64,000 bases of DNA, from assembly GCF_000003815.2 (NCBI RefSeq), contig NC_049988.1, forward strand, positions 5,570,744-5,634,743, read 5' to 3'. A program made the translations under genes and the position numbers. The stretch is from Branchiostoma floridae. Its lineage: Eukaryota > Chordata > Leptocardii > Amphioxiformes > Branchiostomatidae. Positions 34,315 through 44,319 of this stretch are shown piece by piece; positions within the stretch are counted from its first letter, which is position 1, and the number at the start of each line of letters is the position of its first letter. The notes beneath the pieces are model-generated. The model was not told where the DNA came from and made no database searches. It worked only from the letters and a program-made list of their open reading frames with translations.

Positions 34315-34640
34315 AGGAGCGCATTCAGGATATCCAGAATGCGCTTCTTCGCTTTCGACGTGTTCTGGATATCCTAGAAGCGCGTTTAGGATGGACGCAG
34401 ATTTTGGATGCAGATCTATCCCAAATGTGCTTCTATCCCAAATGTGCTTCTATCCCAAAAGCGCTTCTAGGATATCCAGAATGCGCTCCTTCGCTTGCGA
34501 CGTATTCTGGATATCCCAGAAGCGATTTTGGGATAGAAGCACATTTTATCCCAGAAGCGCTTTTTAGGATAGACGACAAGATACTTTTCTTGTTAGACGA
34601 ACATCTGCTTCTATCCCAGAAGCACTTTTGCGATAGAATA
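34315..34640. repeat. Palindromic 17-mer array, block 2
   Basis: The best tandem section reads CTATCCCAAATGTGCTT twice, then CTATCCCAAAAGCGCTT, an exact 17-bp period, around 34415-34468. It then breaks into inverted units around GGATATCC. The phrase GACGT(G/A)TTCTGGATATCC recurs on both strands. Confidence 0.85.
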
Positions 34641-35292
34641 CAACCTGGGAACTGAATGGCTGATCAATGTGCAGCTGGACGTTTTCACTGACTGTCATCA
34701 TGTTTTATTATGGTATATTTTGTAATACATTTTATATGGTACATTTTTTAGTACATCTTGGGATGCACTCTTGAGAATTGCTTTTTGTGTCTTCCATGCA
34801 CATTTAGATTGATGAAAATAATATAGTGAGAATCAAAAGGACAAAATAGTGTTTAATCTGCATGGAATTAAGTTTGATAAATGTCCCATTATCTGTGTAC
34901 ACTGTATACATATCGCAGTGTATGATTACATCTGTGCATTAACTTGCAATAAAGATAACTTCCATTAGAAGATGTGTCATATTTTCTTTTCATATCCATG
35001 AAGGAGAAATAAAAGCTACTATACAGTACGACAGGGCTTTGAGAAATTTCATCACTAACTAAAAAGACTGTTGCAGATATATATCATCACATTCAGTCCC
35101 TCCATGCTTTTATTTCAGTAACAAGATGTCTTGAATAAATGACTCTAAATGGTGGAATTCGCACATCAGCCAGCATTCAGCGCAATTATCGCAAGTAGAC
35201 TGTCTCGACGTCTCGCGATCGCGAGGTCGAACCAAATATGGAAACAATCGCCGCTTACGGTCCTGTCAATCACCATGACTGACGGCGACAAA

Positions 35293-35427
35293 GAAGCGCA
35301 TCTGGGATATCCTGAATGCGCTCTGGTTTAGAGCGCTTTTAGAATAGAAGCACATTTAGGATGCAGGCTTATCCCAGAAGTGCTTCTATCCTAAAAGCGC
35401 TTTTGGGATAGAGCACATTTGGGATAG
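35293..35427. repeat. Palindromic 17-mer array, block 3
   Basis: Shorter array with GGATATCCTGAATGCGCTC, AGCGCTTTTAGAATAGAAGC and a near-palindrome CTATCCTAAAAGCGCTTTTG. It overlaps the 3' end of the minus-strand open frame and contributes its last residues (YYPKCALSQKRF). Confidence 0.8.
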
Positions 35428-35867
35428 TACAACACATCTGTCCCTGTATCACTCTCGGAACCACTTTGGTCGCTGTCGGTTTCTTCTGTGGAGTCTCCCT
35501 GCTCGGAGCCCATCACAGATTCGGCGTCTGAGACGCTTTCTTCATTTTGTGACGCCATCGAATCCCCGACTTCGGAACCAACCGTGTCCGTATCGTGTTC
35601 AGACGACACCTCGGAGTCGTCGAAAACATCGCGCTCCCGGTAAGAGCCCGTCTCGGCATCAACGGCGACTTCTCCCGACGCAACACCTGACTTGTCTCGG
35701 TGCTTTCTTTTCAGATGGCGCTCTACTTTAATACATGACAGCTGTACTTCAATACCACAAACGCATTTACGGCATACGTAAATGCTTACAGGGTTAGCGC
35801 TTTCTACATAGCCCGTTACCGGCCTACCTGGTACGTGTATGGTCTTGGCTGGAGCATTGTCCGCCCG
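35391..35867 (-). CDS. Zinc-finger-like open frame with a very acidic tail
   Basis: The minus strand is open for 158 codons from 35867 to the stop at 35391; a TGA precedes it and there is no ATG near the start. A Cys/His cluster, CRKCVCGIEVQLSC, then ERHLKRKH, resembles a C2H2-type finger (Cys-x2-Cys, later His-x4-His). The remainder is rich in Ser, Asp and Glu (for example SDAESVMGSEQGDSTEETD). The residues between suggest a linker (SGVASGEVAVDAETG). The lack of ATG suggests an internal exon, with a possible acceptor CTCCAG at about 35848. No donor is evident, and the 3' end reads into a palindromic array. It could be part of a host transcription regulator or a transposon-encoded protein. 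Confidence 0.4.
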   Translation of the reverse strand, partial: RADNAPAKTIHVPGRPVTGYVESANPVSIYVCRKCVCGIEVQLSCIKVERHLKRKHRDKSGVASGEVAVDAETGSYRERDVFDDSEVSSEHDTDTVGSEVGDSMASQNEESVSDAESVMGSEQGDSTEETDSDQSGSESDTGTDVLYYPKCALSQKRF

Positions 35868-35999
35868 TCAATGCTAGAAACCACGCTCCAAGGATTCGTT
35901 CACGGGATTTCCGACAGAGAGCATTTCCTCTTGCTACAAGAACGGCTTATTTCAATCTGGAAGCAGCTGTCAGAAAACGTAGCCAATATTTAGCGGCGT

Positions 36000-36260
36000 T
36001 GGAAGTGAGGATGTTAAATTAACTTTGTGGGATGGGGTCTCTTTAGACTAACTACGCTGGGTATAGGGATAATAGTTTGTCCTGGGACTTTGGCCACCAG
36101 ATGGTTTCATTTTCCCGCACAGTCTCTGGAGGGAGGATATTTTTAACCTTTAACATATAATGAGATTGACTCTCCTGGTCAATTATTCCCACTATTCCGA
36201 ACCTCCATACGATTCGCACCCCTTATATATAGCCTGATGAAGGCTATCTAAATCTACTCA
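36000..36260 (+). promoter_or_regulatory. TATA-containing interval
   Basis: CACCCCTTATATATAGCC at about 36218-36235 is a good TATA-type motif, followed by a small hairpin ATAGCC/GGCTAT with loop TGATGAA. No coding sequence follows within a few hundred bases, so it may be a relic of a retroelement promoter. Confidence 0.25.
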
Positions 36261-36774
36261 GAGTACAAACAGTCCCCCGAGGCTTGGCTTTGGCAAACCT
36301 TCCTATGACTTTTCCTGCTGGCTTGGATTCACATATGGAAAAAAAATTATGTTCGTAGAAGTAGAACTTTATTGCACGGCAATTGTAGATGGCACAATGT
36401 ATGGCAACAGCTATTACACTAAGTACAGAATAGAGGTATAGAAAGCTTAACAACCTAGTTAACATAACAATAAGGGTTAACATATTCCATTGATTAAGTA
36501 TTACAATGGAGTAGGCTAAATATTAGTTTCGGTATTCCTTCTAATAGTGGAGCATTCCTTGATATATTTGCCTATTTTTGCATTATGGGAGTTCTGACAT
36601 CTAAAGATACATATCTGTTTGTAGCATCGAGTCTTATGAAATCTGTTGTACTTGATTCGAGAAATGTGAATTATTCATAAAATAAACTACCGTATCTAGA
36701 ACATTCCATTATAAAATGAAATTCATTCTCTTCGCCAAGAAGAGTATGAGATTGCTTGACTTGGGTCTGTATGT

Positions 36775-37515
36775 AGGTCAACAGCATATAACTCGAGAAA
36801 TTGTGGATGGAATTTTGTGATTTTTGGTAAGTGTGTAGCAGTTGTCGAAAGGAATGCCAAGTTTGAAAACGGTTTACCTGGCGTTTTCCTACGGTACTGC
36901 AGCGAGCTTGGTATGTTTTTTGCGGTTTGTTTTTGGCAGCATAAGTCAAAATCTAGCTGGGCGATTTTCATGAAACTTGTTAGGTGTGTAGCGGTTTTGG
37001 AGAGGAAGGTCAAGTGCGAAAATGGTTTACCTGGCTCTTACCTATGGCTTTTTGGAAACTGCAGGCACCGATTTCCGTTCAAACTTTGGACGAGGATAAC
37101 TTGAGAACGTGTAAACAGATCATCAGGATTTTCGGTATGTAGATAGAATGAGTGATGACTTATACAATGTAATACTAATTATGCAAATCGTAGCTTATTT
37201 GCATAATTAATGAGGAAAGTTCATAAATCCATGCCAACAGCATATAACTCAAGAAGCTGTGTATGGATTTTCATGATATTTAGTATTTAAGTAGCGGCTG
37301 CGGAAAGGAAGGTTGTGTTCGAAAATAGTTGACGTAGCATTTTCCGTTAGGACGGTAGCGGGCCGAGTGTGTGCGTCCTTTTGTTTGTGGAATGCATAGC
37401 TCGAGAAGCCTTGAAAAAATCCTGATGATATTTGGTAGGTGGGTAGGGGTCAGGAAAACGAAGATAAATTATGATAGTGGGCCCCCTAGCGGCTTCCTAA
37501 GGTACTGCAGCAAAA
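36775..37515 (+). repeat. Complex dispersed repeat with four to five internal modules
   Basis: Each module of roughly 130-160 bp carries AGCATATAACTC(A/G)AGAA, then ATTTTCATGATATTTGGTA, then GTAGCGGTT..GGAAAGGAAGG, then CGAAAATGGTTTACCTGGC and ACGGTACTGCAGC. A spacer TTTGCATAATTAATGAGGAA occurs at 37196-37216. Module starts are near 36778, 36930, 37075, 37225 and 37385. Related pieces lie at 2930 and 46320. Confidence 0.6.
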
Positions 37516-37519
37516 CTTA

Positions 37520-38425
37520 TTAACAGAAATAAACTGTGCTCTATATATCTCATTTTGACCTATATCTATGGACACAGCTGTTATACAGATGGTTTGCTGG
37601 AGGACGCCCTTACACTGGGGACAAAGTCTAAATTGACAAGCATGAAATTCTGATTGACCAGGGATGCTACCAGGTCATCTGTCGGGTCACAGTCTGGTTT
37701 TGGTAATGTTTGTGTGTTTGTGAGGAACAATAAGACCTTAAAGTCTTAAATAAAGGCATGATTATTTGGCGAAGAGATGGGTTCGTTGAACTCTAGTTTT
37801 CAAAATGCTTTGGGCGGAATGGACAGAACCTTTGGTCAGGGAAAATACTGTAGTATCTACCTGTTTCAATATTTAATTTATGACTACTGATTCTTAACTA
37901 CGTTTTTGCTTTGCGAATTTCAAAGTTATCTATATCATAAACTAAGATATGATTCTTGTTCGTAACATTCTTTTGATTTGCTAAAGGCCAAAGGCTATTC
38001 CAGGTACAGGAGTTTTTGCCGAACCAGCGAATTTCTAGCTATTGTTGAAAAAAAGTTTAAACTTTATTCAAACACAACAGAGGAAAGACCCACCATAGAT
38101 TTCCTACATTACATTTTGAACAGAATTTGTTTGCAAGGGGTGTCAAGGAGGCCGTATCATAAGGGCGCTCAAACCTCTATAAACCTTGATTTACACAAGA
38201 CAACGAAAGTCTGGCACAAACATTATCCATCTTTATACAAGCAGAACCCACAAAGCAACTGTACTACACTTAAAATTNNNNNNNNNNNNNNNNNNNNNNN
38301 NNNNNNNNNNNNNNNNNNNNNNNNNNNNNNNNNNNNNNNNNNNNNNNNNNNNNNNNNNNNNNNNNNNNNNNNNNNNNGCCTGTAACGAAATGCTTTGTTT
38401 GAACTCATGGCCACAAATCTGACCT
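37520..38425. other. Stretch with no supported gene
   Basis: Contains a 100-bp gap (38278-38377). A plus-strand frame of about 100 codons before the gap (37978-38277) has no recognised motif. Confidence 0.45.
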
Positions 38426-38432
38426 GCTTTAA

Positions 38433-39403
38433 CCCTCAAACACCCGAGTGGGGTCCATTTGGACCCAAGGCGTAAATTTTGATGTACCATTGAAACATTT
38501 TTGATCTGAAGAAAGAATCCTTCTGTGACTTTGTCGATCAATATCTTTTACACCTTTTCCGACGTTTTTACGAAGATTGGTTCAATATTGTGGAATTTAT
38601 AAAGAAAGTCCGTGTTCAGTCCGTCTGGGGTCCAAACGGACCCAGCAAAAAAGTGCAGTTTTTAAAACAAACTTTTGAGACTAACTCCTTAACTACTTAT
38701 CCTATGACCACCAAACTTTCAGAGGATAATAAGTATGTAAAACTAAATCGTCATAGAAACTTCTGTGTCATTAATATGAAATGTGACGACATTATGACGT
38801 CATTTAGATAATAAGGGCGGCCATGTTGGATTTTGACTGATGACGTCATGAAATTAGCATAAATTACAAATTTTGAATCATGAAAATAACATTGAATTTC
38901 CTAGAATTTATTTGATGTTAGAAAACAAGTGTAGTTTACCAAGAAAACCTTGTTTAAGTCGAAATTGGCAATTTTTTGCAAAAATATGCCTTTTAGAATT
39001 TCGTTGCCATGGCAACCCCAAAAAATGGTAAACTTACTTTATTGACTAAAAATGTTTGCTAACTATATTTTGTGGTATATTACAAAGTTTTGTAGCTTTA
39101 GCACTAGCCGTTCATGAGTTATGCTACATAAACCTTGCTGAGGGCCTCAAAATTCCCCTCTCTAGTCAGAATAGGTTTAGTGCAAAACATGGTCCTTCTG
39201 ATCTTTTGCATAAATTATGATGATGAGCTGGAATTTGCGACACTTTAAAATGTCAAAATATTCCTCTTACATTGACGAAGCCATGTATATACAATGATGA
39301 CTGATAAGAATTGGAATTGAGATTTTATTAACAAAACATTTTGGGGTCCGTTTGGACCCCACTCGGTCATTTTAGTCGCAAAAAAAGGTCGGGTGCTTGA
39401 GGG
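38433..39403. mobile_element. piggyBac-like TTAA element, non-autonomous
   Basis: TTAA flanks both sides (38429-38432 and 39404-39407). Ends are CCCTCAAACACCCGAGTG and, inverted, CCCTCAAGCACCCGACC. Near-palindromic GGGTCC(A/G)(A/T)(A/T)(C/T)GGACCC blocks lie near the left end (38447), at 38630, and near the right end (39344). These may be subterminal binding sites. The 971-bp interior contains TGACGTCAT motifs, is A+T rich and has no transposase. Confidence 0.85.
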
Positions 39404-39419
39404 TTAAGAGACTCTTGAA

Positions 39420-39665
39420 GTAAATGAAATGACCAAAACGAACGGACAAGGACTATAAACACTGAGCTTCTCGCCCTACTATATGGTTTCTGCCATGTAA
39501 AGTGGTGATATATGTTGATTGATTCATTAGTACTCAATGTAATCTGTATCTCTGTTATAATTTATCTGACCCTTAGCTCCCTTATGGCCTCAATGAAAAG
39601 CGGCCCGCTGGTGGTGATGTACCCTCTTCATCCAGTAGAAAATAGAATACAATACATTAATTAGT
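39420..39665 (+). mobile_element. 3' UTR of a LINE
   Basis: CTGTATCTCTGTTATA, then CTGACCCTTAGCTCCC, and CCTCAATGAAAAGCGGCCCG matches the tail at 53440-53520 (CTGTATCTCCGTTATA, CTGACCCTTGCCCC, ATCAATGAAAAGTGGCC). The coding part is absent: a strongly 5'-truncated insertion. Confidence 0.6.
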
Positions 39666-39935
39666 ATTTCCCTTGTGTAGTTTCATGTACCACTCACCGC
39701 GCCATTCTGCACACCAGCTGTATCGCTAAACCCGACTCTCTAAAGACTTGCGTAAATTGAACAAAAACTACACAATAACGATGGCAAACTACCCAAAGTT
39801 GTTACTGCGTTTGTGTATTGTAGTAAATTTTAAGATAAGCAGTAATATTTTACTTACTTTTAACGAATTTCTTCCTCGGCTTTCTTCTACGGTGTTTAGC
39901 TGCTGATCTAAAAGACACTAAGTGCCGCACGTATT

Positions 39936-40010
39936 GGTTACGGGGTAATTACATTTAGCAGGTTACGTGGTAATTACATTGAGCAGGTTATGTGGTTATT
40001 ACATTTACAG
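39936..40010. repeat. Three 25-bp tandem repeats
   Basis: GGTTACGTGGTAATTACATT plus AGCA repeats exactly every 25 bp three times, with three or four substitutions. It is followed by GTGACCATATATGGTGAC, a near-palindrome. Confidence 0.85.
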
Positions 40011-40014
40011 GTGG

Positions 40015-41480
40015 ACAACGTACGTCACGCGCGGGAACGTGACCATATATGGTGACATGCGCGAAAGCCACGTAACCACGTAGCTTACTTTCAAGACACA
40101 AAACTCTACAAACAATTATTTGATAGCCAATACCTAGATCTACATTTGACAAGAAGTTCTATTAGAATTTTAATTTACTTTGTCCGGTAGAGCACTTTGA
40201 ACATGGCTAAAATTGATAATGTTTGACAAACGCAAAAACGGGCCACTTTTGAGGACAACCACGTGAAAAACAAGGAAGTTACCAAATTTTTCAACAATGC
40301 ATTTGATAGATTTACAAATTATCTATGCAAACTACAATATTTATGCCAAAAAAAGTCCAGAGCGGCAATCATAGCGCTACAAAATTAATTTTTAGAAGCT
40401 TTAACATCGCATATTTTATNNNNNNNNNNNNNNNNNNNNNNNNNNNNNNNNNNNNNNNNNNNNNNNNNNNNNNNNNNNNNNNNNNNNNNNNNNNNNNNNN
40501 NNNNNNNNNNNNNNNNNNNNNNNNNNNNNNNNNNNNNNNNNNNNNNNNNNNNNNNNNNNNNNNNNNNNNNNNNNNNNNNNNNNNNNNNNNNNNNNNNNNN
40601 NNNNNAAATGGCAAGAAAACATGATTTGCCTGTTACCATGGCATCAAGGAGTTATTATCTAAAAGAAAGCTCTTTGAGGGTTTGTGGACCAAGTACTATC
40701 ACTGTGCAAAATATGAGCCAAACCGACTTTTTTACCACTGCCACCATTATTTGATCAATACAGACATTTGCTTTTAAGTGAACGTTTTCAGTCTATTGCG
40801 ATTATTTGTTGAAAAAAATGTATTCTTGTATGCACCTTGAATTCTTTCCATAAAACTGAACCACTATTACATGTGTATATGATGTAACCGTAGACGACGT
40901 TGGGCGGCAATGTAACCTGCTTTATAAGCAATACTTTGGTTTCGTCCATTTATCTCCAAAGCCGTGGTAATTCAGAGTGTCTTTGACATGATTATACCAG
41001 TTATGACAAACATCATGTACAGTAGTGTATGTATCACGGAGCGGAAAGTCGCGTAGAAGAGAATGGATGATTTCCATCAATATGTGTTACGTGAGATGAT
41101 CCCGTGGGCAGCATATCCCTCCCTACGGCATGAATAATGAACTCTCCCAACTATCGCGGAGAACGTCATCTCCAGGAATTTCCAAGATGGCGTAATCGCG
41201 AAGGTGGTGTCTTTTTAAAAGGAGGTAAGGCGACTGTGTCTTTGTGTATACCTTTATTTGACACTGTTGATACCGCATCTCCGAAATGCAATGCTTAGAC
41301 CAAGCATTGCATGGTTTGTACTTTATATTCGAAACAGATAGTAAACTGTTAAAATTCCTGAAATATCCGATTGACTAAAGTTGGGTTCAATATGCTACGG
41401 GTGTGTCAGGCGAAAACCAATAAGAATTGGATTTATTTGTCATGTGTGTCTCTAGGCGTGTATGGCTGAGAAACTTAAGA
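40015..41480. other. Stretch with no supported gene
   Basis: Includes a 186-bp gap (40420-40605). AAGATGGCGTAATCGCG at about 41185 is a YY1-like motif without an adjacent gene. Confidence 0.45.
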
Positions 41481-41485
41481 CATGT

Positions 41486-41531
<46 letters not shown>

Positions 41532-41630
41532 ATGCGTGTGTGTGAGTGAGTGTGCGTGGGTGTTTACCTCTGTGCGTGTGCGTGTGTGGATGTGTGTGCT
41601 TGTGTGTGTGATTGTGTGTATGCGTGATAT
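41486..41630. repeat. TG-rich microsatellite
   Basis: Long (TG)n run with interruptions; simple sequence able to adopt Z-DNA. Short G runs follow at 41812-41823 and 41907-41916. Confidence 0.92.
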
Positions 41631-41639
41631 TAAGTGCTG

Positions 41640-42470
41640 AAATAAATTTGGATAAAAGATTTCATAGATTAGGTTGTTTGTCAGCCATTAGATATAACCC
41701 TAGCGGTTGTCTTCAAAAACGTCAACGCATGGAATAGCACGTCGGTGCGTGGCTAGCATATAAAAACCGAATATTTCAAAGTATACCCCTGTATGGTATA
41801 GTTGTACCGAAGGGGGGGGGGGGTTCTGTCATTCCTATTTTCACTCACCCAGGACAAAACATACCTATGGTAAATCTAACTTGAGTGAGCACAATGTGAT
41901 TGATGTGGGGGGGGGGGCTATTTGGATATTTAGCAAGCATATATTTTTCATTTTGATATTCTACGATACTCAAATTCTTCTGTTGCCATGGAAACACATG
42001 CGATAAGGCCAAATTTGATGGCCTGGTCCTGGTTCTCGCAACTCGCCCTTAATGATGACGATGGAGACATGGTCAATGGTAATGTTGCAAACACAAACAT
42101 GGAAGATGAATATATTAGGAAACGTTTCTTTAAAGAAAAGCACGATAAATTGATTCCGAGCTATGTGAACTGCACAAGGCGTTTTCATAAACATTGAGTT
42201 GCAGGCATCCATGATGTCCCCCTATCTAGATACAATCAAAGCTATACGTTTACAAGAAATTGAAATTACATGTAGAATTATATTAGGGTATTTAAAATTG
42301 ATATACAACAGATATATTTGTAAAGGTTAAACAAGAATGGTTGTATTATTGCCGTATCATTAATATTGACATAACCTCCGGTAATATTTTGAGTCATCAG
42401 AAGATATTATTTCTCCAATGCGTATTGATTTGTTTTGTAGTATCATTTGCATACGATCCCTACATGTTCA
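41640..42470. other. Stretch with no supported gene
   Basis: No exon or element recognised; open frames at 41988-42197 on either strand are overlapping and have no family signal. Confidence 0.4.
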
Positions 42471-42476
42471 ACTTTT

Positions 42477-43025
42477 TTTCTTTCTTTCTTTCTTTCTTTA
42501 TTGACGATGAGACAAGTCATTACAAGAGTCTGCCTAGGCAGCTTTGGGCTGGTAGCGGCAGAACCTACAAAAATGCGAACGAACATACAAAGAATTCATA
42601 CAATATAATACAATAAAATAATCAATAATTAAAAGGTGTCATGCAACTATACGATATAGCAATAGCTTACTTAAAAGATTGGAGTAGGTGGAAGGTCAGT
42701 ATGCTATCATACAACGAGTTTAATATTAAAATCCTGACAGAAGGTGGCTTCTGCAACGAGCTTTGAACTGTGGGAAAGTGGTGGAGTCGGTGATGTGGTT
42801 TGGTAGGTTGTTCCACAGTCTGGAGGTGTATGGAATGAAACTGTTGTTGTATGTTGTAGTTCTGCAGCGAGGGATATGGAGGTGTGAAGAGTTTCGCAGA
42901 CAAAGCTGGGTTTGGGTTTGTCTTGTTTGAGGGATGAGTGGTTGGAGGTGAGGTGGTACAGTGCCAGTGACCAGTTTGTACATGATGACTAGACGGTGGT
43001 AGTCTCGCCTAGTTGAGAGCCATTT
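42477..43025 (-). mobile_element. 5'-truncated LINE with (GAAA)n tail
   Basis: The minus strand encodes the C-terminal RT tail: WLSTRRDYHRLVIMYKL, VTGTVPPHLQPLIPQ, RNSSHLHIPRCRTTTYNNSF and TSRLWNNLP, then FKARCRSHL and a stop at 42726. A 3' UTR follows and ends in AATAAA(GAAA)n (42477-42502 on the plus strand as TTTC repeats). The frame is uninterrupted, so the insertion is fairly young. Confidence 0.85.
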
Positions 43026-43257
43026 TTTCTAGGTAAATGTACTTGACAATGTATTGAATTATTTCTGCACTTTAAGTCTAGTGAAGAACTGTGATGGCTG
43101 TCAGTAGAAACATCATTGTCATTATTGTTGTAGAAATTGAAATTTATGTGAAAAATGTTTACTTGGATGTCTAAACTTTATAAACGTAGCAAGTGACACA
43201 TATACTTCACGAAAACAAAAAGGTCTGGGTATTTCTGGGTTCTGACACAACCGTGAA

Positions 43258-43587
43258 CAGGGCTCGAAATACCACCTGCATATGCACGTAGTGCAGGTAA
43301 AATTGGAGCTGTGCAGGTATTTCTGGTGTCTACCTGCACCTAACCTGCACTGGTCCATATACTGGGTTTTATACATAAATGTCATATGATATAGGTGTGT
43401 ATAAGCTGCATTGAATGTTACCACCTAGAAAGTAGACAGGAAAAAATAGCAAAGGTTCCTGAGCATTTCTAGTGTGATCCATACTTCCTTAATTCAAAGT
43501 GGTGCAGGTAAAGTTTGTCTGGTGCAGGTAATTTTCAATGTTAGCTGCACCAGTGTAGGTATGCAGAAAAAAGTATTTCAAGCCCTG
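43258..43587. mobile_element. hAT-like MITE packed with GTGCAGGTA motifs
   Basis: Ends CAGGGCTCGAAATAC and, inverted, CAGGGCTTGAAATAC match the hAT style. GTGAA flanks both sides, a partial target duplication. At least eight copies of (G)TGCAGGTA or its complement cluster near both ends, a plausible set of transposase-binding sites. Confidence 0.7.
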
Positions 43588-43939
43588 GTGAAACTTGACA
43601 TGTCCGGAATTCAGGCTACGGTGTGTCCGGTGCCGAATATCCCCAATTATTGCCGGACATGGCCATGCCCGGTAGTTTGTGGAGAAGCGGTTGAGTGTGA
43701 ATGGGCTGTGTGCATTTAGTGTACCTATCAAGTAAATGCAATAAACTCACACCTAGCAGGCGCCGTGCGGGAGTTTAACACAAACAGCTGTTCTATTTAT
43801 ATCAGTTTACTTAGATAACCAAAAGGTGAAGAGACTAAAGGGATCTTACTTCTAACTTCTTCTAGATTTTTTAAAATAATGTAGCTTGTCTCGTATTATC
43901 ACGCGCGCTGTTACTTGAGTTACATTAGCACATTGGTTT

Positions 43940-44015
43940 ACACAATAATATTTCGTGGCATAGTGGATTGACAAATAGACATTTTGTCTTACGGACTGGG
44001 ATTCGAATCCGAGGT
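43940..44015 (+). mobile_element. tRNA-like fragment
   Basis: An A-box-like GTGGCATAGTGGATT is followed 40 bp later by GGGATTCGAATCC, a perfect B-box. No acceptor stem closes it, so it is more likely a SINE head or tRNA pseudogene than a working tRNA. Confidence 0.45.
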
Positions 44016-44319
44016 GCTCTATTCTTTTTTTACGATAATTTTTCGCTATTTATCACTTATACGGTCGTACACATGTAATTTAAATGTTGCCCCCTAAAAA
44101 GCTGGTAACTTTTGTACGTTTTACAATAACCTTATTGATGATCTCTTTATTTCTATGCATTAATTGAAATATGTAATAATAATAACAACTAGAGTTCGGC
44201 GACCTCATACCTCCATGAAAATTTAGAGCTTTCGTAAATTTCATGCAATTGACCAACACATTAACATAATTTATGCATGGTGTTGTTCATCATTGACTAA
44301 CGTACACATGTCACAATTA

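Noticed and set aside
34404-34655. Plus-strand 83-codon frame with repeated YPKCA / IPEAL peptides
   Set aside because: It is the palindromic 17-mer array read through; the period is not a multiple of three and the frame is not conserved.
36055-36075. TAGGGATAATAG, similar to a homing-endonuclease site
   Set aside because: Only the first nine bases match I-SceI; no associated intron or endonuclease.
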